A stretch of 64,000 nucleotides of DNA from Anaerolineae bacterium (GTDB taxonomy: Bacteria > Chloroflexota > Anaerolineae > Promineifilales > Promineifilaceae), in contig JADLAX010000100.1 of assembly GCA_020848035.1 (NCBI GenBank), positions 62,001 through 126,000 of the forward strand, read 5' to 3'. The position numbers and the translations under genes were made by a program. Every line of letters begins with the position of its first letter. Position 1 is the stretch's first letter. Below the pieces are notes generated by a model that worked only from the letters and a program-made list of their open reading frames with translations, was not told the DNA's origin and searched no databases. Positions 57,737-64,000 of this stretch are shown here, piece after piece.

Positions 57737-60541
57737 ATGGCTTACCTCAACGAAGCAGAAACCCGCCTTAACCTAATTGATCCTGCTCTTCTCAAAGCTG
57801 GTTGGGATGTTGAGAATATAGAACAGGTTGGAATAGAAATCCCTGTAGATAAGAGCATGACGGCCGTTCAGTGGCAGGCGGCTCTAAAAGAGCTGCGCGA
57901 AGCTAGAGCTGCGTACAATGCAACCGTACCGCGCGGCATTAGTGATTATTTATTGTATGAACCCAATGGGGATGTCATTGCCGTGGTTGAAGCAAAAAAG
58001 ACCACAATTGAACCCCAATTCGCCAGAACCCAAACCGCTTTTTACGTCGAAGAAATTAGTAAACTTCAGAGTTTTCGCCCGTTTGCCTTCATGACCAACG
58101 GACATGAAATTCGTTTTTGGGATGTAGGCAACGAAAATGATCGATTGGTGCATGGCTTTTTCACATTGGATGATTTATTGCGACTCAAACATGCGCGGCT
58201 AGCGAAACGGCCGTTAGCCTCAATCTCTATTAATCCCGATATTACGGATCGGCTTTACCAACAGGAAGCCATTAGGCGGGTGGCTGAGGTGTTTGAGGAC
58301 AAGAAAAAGCGTCGGGCCTTATTAGTCATGGCTACGGGAACTGGCAAGACCCGGACGGCAATGTCTCTGATAGATATCTTTATGCAGAGCAGCCAGGCCC
58401 GCCATATTTTGTTTGTAGCTGACCGACGAGCGTTGGTACAGCAGGCAATGGATGACGGGTTCAAAGCCTTCTTTCCTGAAGAACCTATTGATCGCATTTA
58501 TACACACCATATAGATAAAACGAAACGGCTGTTTGTTGTCAGTTTACAAACGCTGGTCAACTGCTTTGAACGTTTTTCCCCAGGTTTTTTCGACCTTATT
58601 GTCGTTGACGAGGTGCATCGCTCTATTTTTAATAAATATCGCGAGCCGTTGGATTATTTTGATGCCCGTTTAGTCGGTCTAACCGCCACACCGGCTAACT
58701 TTATTGAGCGAAACACCTTTACCATGTTTGGCTGCGAAGATGGTATACCAACCTTCTTGTACAGTTTTGAAGAAGCTGTTGCCTCTCCCCAAAAATATTT
58801 AGTCGATTTTGTCCTGTATAAGGCTAACACGAAGATTCAGCGAACAGGTATCCGAGGTCTGGATTTAAGCGAAGAAGAGCAAAATATGCTCAAGGAACAA
58901 GGACTAGAGCCGGACGAAATTAACTTTGAAGGCAGTGACCTGGAAAAACGTGTCAGCAACTTAGACACCATTCGGCAGCAATGGGCCGAATTTATGTATG
59001 TCTGCGACTGGGATGAATCGGGACAGCTTCCAGCCAAGACTATCGTATTTGCCTTAACGCAAGACCACGCCGTTCGTCTGGCGAATGTTTTTAAGGAAAT
59101 GTACCCTCAATTTGTCGATTTGGTTGAGGTCGTTACGCATAAATCCCAATACAAAGGGCGGCTAATCAAGAAGTTCAAGCAAGAGGAGCTGCCGCGTATC
59201 GCCATATCGGTAGACATGCTAGACACCGGCGTTGATGTGCCCGAGGTGATGAACCTGGTGTTTATGAAGCCGGTTATGTCCTACATCAAGCTGTGGCAGA
59301 TGATTGGTCGAGGCACGCGCAGCCAGGCGGCTGTGAAATATCCCCACCGGCTGCCTGGAGGCAAAAAGGCAGAGTTCCTGATTCTGGATTTCTGGGAAAA
59401 TGAGTTTAACCGTGATCCGCAGCAGGAAATCGAAAACACGGCCGTTCCCGTCCTGGTCACCCTCTTCAACACTCGCTTAAAGCTGCTGGATGCGCTGGAC
59501 AGACACAGCGAAGCTTTTCAGCAGACGGTAAACGATTTGCGGGACATGATTGCCCAAATACCTTTGGACTCCTTTACGGTAAAGAAGGTGTACCACAAGA
59601 TTGAGGCGGCCTGGGCAGAGCAGTTTTGGCGCTATTTGTCGGCCGATAAGCTAAACCTACTGCGATATGAGGTAGCGCCACTGCTGCGCGAAGTGCCCTC
59701 GGTAGATGTGCAGGCCGCCACCTTTGCCAGTAAGATAGAACGGTTAAAGTTACAGCAAGCAAGTGGCAAAAATATTCAGGCCACAGCCGAATCCATTGCT
59801 GAGGACGCCTCCCGTTTATCCGATACAGTTCTGCCCAAATCAGAACAGAGAGCAGCGCGCGATTTTGCCATTTCTGGCGACCTACTGACCGCCACGCCCG
59901 CGCAGCTGACCAACGTAATAAACCAACTGTCTGACCAAATGAAGAAGCGTGAAGCCCGTATTCGCTCATTCTTGACGATTGATTTGAAAGATGTCATGGA
60001 ACGGCGCAGCTACGTCTTTTTGTATGATCAGCAGCGGCCAGTATACGTAGATGAGTACCAGGAACGGGTAAACAACAAAGTGCTGGATTTAGTGGCAGGG
60101 CACCCGGTGATAGAAGCAATTGAAAACGGCCGTTCCGTATCCGATGACGAACTGCTAGACCTTGAACGCACCCTGCGTCAGGAGCTGGGCCGTGAGCCAT
60201 TATTACTTACAGAGAGCAAGATCAAGCTTGCCTACCGCGAAGATGTGGACAGCTTTATGGCATTTGTACGGGAGCTGCTAGGGATTGATGGCATCCCTGA
60301 TTACGCTGAACTGGTTGATAGACAGTTCAAAGCATTTGCAGAAAAAAGCCGTTTGAATGCAACTCAACTCCGCTTCTTGCGTGCAGTGCAAAGCGTTTTC
60401 CTGGAACAAAGACGGCTCGTTTTGGCTGATTTATATGAAGCGCCGCCACTACAGGCGTTTGGCATGGATGCGGTAGAAAAATTCTTTGATACAGACCAGC
60501 AGCAAGCAATTTTGAAATTTACAAATACATTAACAATGTAG
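57737..60541 (+). CDS. hsdR: Type I restriction enzyme, HsdR subunit (EcoEI-like)
   Basis: GISDYLLYEPNGDVIAVVEAKKT nuclease region; MATGTGKTRTAMSLIDIFM; LIVVDEVHRSIFNKYREPLDYFDARLVGLTATP; ISVDMLDTGVDVPEVMNLVFMKPV...QMIGRGTR. Confidence 0.93.
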   Translation: MAYLNEAETRLNLIDPALLKAGWDVENIEQVGIEIPVDKSMTAVQWQAALKELREARAAYNATVPRGISDYLLYEPNGDVIAVVEAKKTTIEPQFARTQTAFYVEEISKLQSFRPFAFMTNGHEIRFWDVGNENDRLVHGFFTLDDLLRLKHARLAKRPLASISINPDITDRLYQQEAIRRVAEVFEDKKKRRALLVMATGTGKTRTAMSLIDIFMQSSQARHILFVADRRALVQQAMDDGFKAFFPEEPIDRIYTHHIDKTKRLFVVSLQTLVNCFERFSPGFFDLIVVDEVHRSIFNKYREPLDYFDARLVGLTATPANFIERNTFTMFGCEDGIPTFLYSFEEAVASPQKYLVDFVLYKANTKIQRTGIRGLDLSEEEQNMLKEQGLEPDEINFEGSDLEKRVSNLDTIRQQWAEFMYVCDWDESGQLPAKTIVFALTQDHAVRLANVFKEMYPQFVDLVEVVTHKSQYKGRLIKKFKQEELPRIAISVDMLDTGVDVPEVMNLVFMKPVMSYIKLWQMIGRGTRSQAAVKYPHRLPGGKKAEFLILDFWENEFNRDPQQEIENTAVPVLVTLFNTRLKLLDALDRHSEAFQQTVNDLRDMIAQIPLDSFTVKKVYHKIEAAWAEQFWRYLSADKLNLLRYEVAPLLREVPSVDVQAATFASKIERLKLQQASGKNIQATAESIAEDASRLSDTVLPKSEQRAARDFAISGDLLTATPAQLTNVINQLSDQMKKREARIRSFLTIDLKDVMERRSYVFLYDQQRPVYVDEYQERVNNKVLDLVAGHPVIEAIENGRSVSDDELLDLERTLRQELGREPLLLTESKIKLAYREDVDSFMAFVRELLGIDGIPDYAELVDRQFKAFAEKSRLNATQLRFLRAVQSVFLEQRRLVLADLYEAPPLQAFGMDAVEKFFDTDQQQAILKFTNTLTM

Positions 60542-60565
60542 GTTAGGGCAATAATCATTCAAACC

Positions 60566-61717
60566 ATGGTTGAATTTATCAGAAAACAGCTCATAAAAAT
60601 CCTGAAATGGAGCCTAAACCTGCTGCAAAATGAGCCTAACAAGCTGGCTGAAGAAAACCCTCCTGATATCGTGTTAACTCGCGCAGATGTCATCGCTATT
60701 CTAGAGAATGAGACGCTGGCCAACGACTTTTCCCACAAGAATCTATATGGCATTGATTTGTCGGGGATGGATTTAAGCGAGTGTAATTTTGCTTCTTCCA
60801 CCCTCACCAGGGCAAACTTGAGTCAGTGCCAGTTTTTTGACGCAGATTTTTCGCATGCAGCGTGCCGGGAAGCAAATTTTGCTTATGCTGAACTGTCCCG
60901 GGCCAATTTCACCTTTGCGTATCTGCGAGAGGCGGATTTTACCAACGCGCATTTGTACCGGGCTAATTTAGACTATGCCGATTGCCGCGAGGCTATTTTT
61001 GAGTTAACCAATATCCACCGCGCCAGTCTGCAAGGTGTGCAGATTGATGGCGATTCAATCGGCCGCAAATTAATCCAGGATGACCCAGTTGCCTATCGTG
61101 CAGCTTTTGAGCGTGTGTTTCGGTATCGTACTGATAAAGAACGCGCCCAGCGCACGATTGATTACTATGTGCAGGTTCGTCGCAAAATTGCACAGCAGGT
61201 TTATCGTGATTTAAAGATCGCTTTTACCAACAACGGCCGTTATGCAGCTGCCAGTTGGGCTTATGTGCGAGAGCGACAAGCCAGGCGACAAATGCATTTC
61301 CCTCTCCGTGCGCGCATTCATTTCCCCCAGCAATACCCAGGTTCGGGGAAATTTCTTCTCTTGCGCAGGTTTGTTTTCTATGGTGATCATTTCCTATCCT
61401 GGGTGTTGGATTGGATTGCAGAATTAACCTGCGGCTATGGCGAAAAACCGTTGCGTCCCCTGGTTCTTTCCGCAATCATATTGGTGATTTTCCCTTTTAT
61501 CTATGCTTGGGAAGGGGGTGTCAAGTCAACAACAGATATAATGATGCCGTTGGACTACTTTAACTATAGTCTAGCTGCCTTCACCACGTTAGGCTTTAGT
61601 GAGTTTGAAGCGACGACAGCTGGCGCACAAACGTTAACCAGCTTGGAGGCGTTATTGGGAATCTCAATTTTAGCGTTGTTGATGTTTGTGTTGGGTAATC
61701 GGATTAGTCGCGTTTAA
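60566..61717 (+). CDS. Pentapeptide-repeat protein fused to a two-TM ion-channel-like domain
   Basis: DLSGMDLSECNFASSTLTRANLSQCQFFDADFSHAACREANF...; two TM segments flanking YFNYSLAAFTTLGFSEFEATTAG. Confidence 0.8.
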   Translation: MVEFIRKQLIKILKWSLNLLQNEPNKLAEENPPDIVLTRADVIAILENETLANDFSHKNLYGIDLSGMDLSECNFASSTLTRANLSQCQFFDADFSHAACREANFAYAELSRANFTFAYLREADFTNAHLYRANLDYADCREAIFELTNIHRASLQGVQIDGDSIGRKLIQDDPVAYRAAFERVFRYRTDKERAQRTIDYYVQVRRKIAQQVYRDLKIAFTNNGRYAAASWAYVRERQARRQMHFPLRARIHFPQQYPGSGKFLLLRRFVFYGDHFLSWVLDWIAELTCGYGEKPLRPLVLSAIILVIFPFIYAWEGGVKSTTDIMMPLDYFNYSLAAFTTLGFSEFEATTAGAQTLTSLEALLGISILALLMFVLGNRISRV

Positions 61718-62071
61718 AAAATTGAGGCGATGTGCATAGCATACCCCGTATAATGTCAAAATTCCGGCCAAATTTTTGGTGCCTTATCAAAATTGGTTCA
61801 AAGCTGGATGTGATTTTTCACTAAATTGCAGTGAATCAAGATCAAATTAAAGAAAATTATTCCCGAATTTGGGCTAATTAAGGGACTGTATCAGAGGATA
61901 CACACCCCTCAAATAATTCAATGATAAAAGCCTCTTTTTCTTATTCTCTTAACAAATGAGCTTAGTTCCTGTAATTCTGAAATCAACGATAGGATTGCAA
62001 ATACTTGGTTTTTGCAGTGTGACATTACCCAAATATATATTTTACAGGAGATGTTAAGTTATCTACGAGCC

Positions 62072-63115
62072 ATGAATGAGCGCGATCTAAAGAAACTACG
62101 TAAAGCCGTAAATAATAAAATCAAGCATCGTAGCAATACTCTTGTAGACGATCCATTGCGAAGAAAGCAATACCGTAGAAAATACTATAACGCTTTGCTT
62201 TATTCGATATTTGCATCGGTCATTTTTGCTAATACCACTTTATCAGAATGGAGAAACGGCGATATTCTACGAACATTTACTTCACTTTGCCCGACCATCA
62301 CTGGATTGCTAAGTGCTAAAGCTTCCCTCTTAAAGTCAAAAGTAGGGCCAAAAGAGCGTTTTGAAAGGGATATATGGATTTGGGAAACAAGCCGAAATAA
62401 TCTTCTCCTAAACTTGGCAGTTATGACAGTCATTGCTCTATTTGTTTCATGGCCTCCATCTCTTGGACTTGGCATCAGCTATAGAAACAGAGGCCAATTT
62501 ATATGGTTCGGATGGTTCTGTGCAACGATTGCTGTAAGCAGCTTTTTGCTGGTTGCTTGGAAACCAAAGTTGTTTTTCTCGCAACCGCTCAACTACTTAC
62601 TTATTGGGTCATCTAATTTACTTTTAGTGACGTTCCCCATTTTCATGGTTGTTTCTCTCTTTGAAATTTCTAACATATTTTTTCTATCAGATAGCGCAAT
62701 TCAGGCGATGTTTTTGGCCGTTGTCTTAATTGCTGTAGTTGCAACTGCTCGAAGGATCAGTAAAGAAAGGAATCTAAATTCTTTAAACACATTGCAAGCA
62801 AGCACTCTGAAAGTTGTTAGACCAGAACGACTTCTTCAAACATTTCAAACTTATTCGGAGGAAATTGCCAGTCAAATAAATGCATTGAAAATCATCCAGA
62901 AACTAGAAAAACGTGAAGATTATTCCACTCAGTTAGCATTGTTGGAGATATTGGCTCAACGTTACAAGCCTAAATCCAATACGCTTAAGGCAATTCTGGT
63001 AACGATTTGCCTTTTTATTTTTGGAGCAATTGGTGAGGCGTTTTTTCAGGACTTACTCTATGATTCTTTTTTGATGCCTTTGCTTTGCAGGTTAACCAAT
63101 CTCTTCTGCGGTTAA
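62072..63115 (+). CDS. Multi-TM membrane protein of unknown function (start codon uncertain; ORF opens at 62012)
   Basis: At least five hydrophobic segments; AT-rich composition; MNERDLKKLRKAVNNKIKHRS as possible start. Confidence 0.6.
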   Translation: MNERDLKKLRKAVNNKIKHRSNTLVDDPLRRKQYRRKYYNALLYSIFASVIFANTTLSEWRNGDILRTFTSLCPTITGLLSAKASLLKSKVGPKERFERDIWIWETSRNNLLLNLAVMTVIALFVSWPPSLGLGISYRNRGQFIWFGWFCATIAVSSFLLVAWKPKLFFSQPLNYLLIGSSNLLLVTFPIFMVVSLFEISNIFFLSDSAIQAMFLAVVLIAVVATARRISKERNLNSLNTLQASTLKVVRPERLLQTFQTYSEEIASQINALKIIQKLEKREDYSTQLALLEILAQRYKPKSNTLKAILVTICLFIFGAIGEAFFQDLLYDSFLMPLLCRLTNLFCG

Positions 63116-63131
63116 GAGGAATAAGAATTTT

Positions 63132-64000
63132 ATGCTGACAGATGCAAAACTAAAATCACAAGTCGATGCGCTTTGGGATAAGCTGTGGACCGGCGGCTTA
63201 AGCAATCCGCTGGATGCCATCGAGCAGCTTTCTTATTTGCTGTTTTTGAAACGGTTGGATGACGCTGAAAACCAGCGGCAAAGGCAGGCGCAGCGGCGAG
63301 GCCAGCCGTACACGCCCCAGCTGCCTGATGAGCTGCGCTGGAGCATCTGGACCCAAAAGAAAGCGGCTGATGCGCTGACTCATCTGAAGCAAGTGGTTTT
63401 TCCGCAGCTACGTAATTTTGGGCCGGAAGGCAGTTCGTTCCGGCGCTACATGGCCAATGCGGAGTGCAAGATTAACCGGCCCAATCTGCTCATCGAGGCG
63501 TGCAAGCTGATTGACCAGATGCAAATTGCCGGGCAGCAGCAAGATGTCCAGGGGGATATGTACGAATACCTGCTTGGCCACCTGAGCACGGCCGGACGCA
63601 ATGGGCAGTTCCGCACGCCGCGCCACATCATTCGCATGATGGTGCAGATGCTGGACCCCAAGCCAGGTGACCGTGTAGGGGATTTGGCAGCCGGGACGTG
63701 TGGCTTTTTGGTCAATGCATATCAATACATGCTGGAGCAACACACCTCAACGGAGATTTTGACCTATGACGCGGTCGGTTGGCCCCATAACTTGGTGGGG
63801 GATTTGCTGACTCCGGCGCAGCGGGAATTTTTGCAGAGCAAAGAAGCGTTTCGCGGCTATGACAATGATTCCGGCATGACGATGCTGCGCATTGGCTCGA
63901 TGAACCTGATGCTGCACGGGCTGGAAAACCCACAATATTTCTACATGGATACCTTGTCAGACGCGTATGAAGAGCAGGCGACATATGATGTGATTTTGAT
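63132..64000 (+). CDS. hsdM: Type I restriction-modification methyltransferase HsdM, truncated at window end
   Basis: MLTDAKLKSQVDALWDKLWTGGLSNPLDAIEQLSYLLFLKRLDD...GQFRTPRHIIRMMVQMLDPKPGDRVGDLAAGTCGFLVNAY. Confidence 0.9.
   Translation, partial: MLTDAKLKSQVDALWDKLWTGGLSNPLDAIEQLSYLLFLKRLDDAENQRQRQAQRRGQPYTPQLPDELRWSIWTQKKAADALTHLKQVVFPQLRNFGPEGSSFRRYMANAECKINRPNLLIEACKLIDQMQIAGQQQDVQGDMYEYLLGHLSTAGRNGQFRTPRHIIRMMVQMLDPKPGDRVGDLAAGTCGFLVNAYQYMLEQHTSTEILTYDAVGWPHNLVGDLLTPAQREFLQSKEAFRGYDNDSGMTMLRIGSMNLMLHGLENPQYFYMDTLSDAYEEQATYDVIL

Overview
About 64 kb of a bacterial chromosome. The protein families and repeat style suggest a Chloroflexota/Anaerolineae-like organism, but this is inference. 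(1) ~1-22 kb is conserved chromosomal sequence: two hybrid sensor kinases, PspA/IM30, ribosomal protein L9, a RodZ-like HTH protein, RimO, a TlpA-like thioredoxin, Lgt, MetG, a RAYT/REP unit, EttA, a VOC protein, a DUF89 protein and a TPR protein. (2) ~23.3-49 kb is an accessory island that abuts a truncated comM (YifB family) gene. It holds recombinase, IS21 and IS256 remnants, a double-propeller metzincin, and a 2592-aa RHS polymorphic toxin followed by two displaced RHS C-terminal toxin/immunity modules. These modules are interleaved with two paralogous tyrosine-recombinase pairs, an IS110 element, three copies of a conserved ~57-nt hairpin element and a solo integrase. (3) ~49-64 kb is a defence region: a three-gene operon with a giant DUF1998-type helicase, then a type I R-M locus (hsdR, hsdM) interrupted by a pentapeptide/ion-channel protein and a multi-TM protein. 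The palindrome (A)ACGGCCGT(T) is strongly over-represented in the backbone and defence region but nearly absent from the RHS/recombinase island. The main candidate for an undescribed system is the recombinase-associated RHS toxin-tip array with conserved hairpins and nested dyads. The three-gene helicase operon is the second candidate. All calls were made by reading the sequence and the supplied ORF track; no searches or folding were run.
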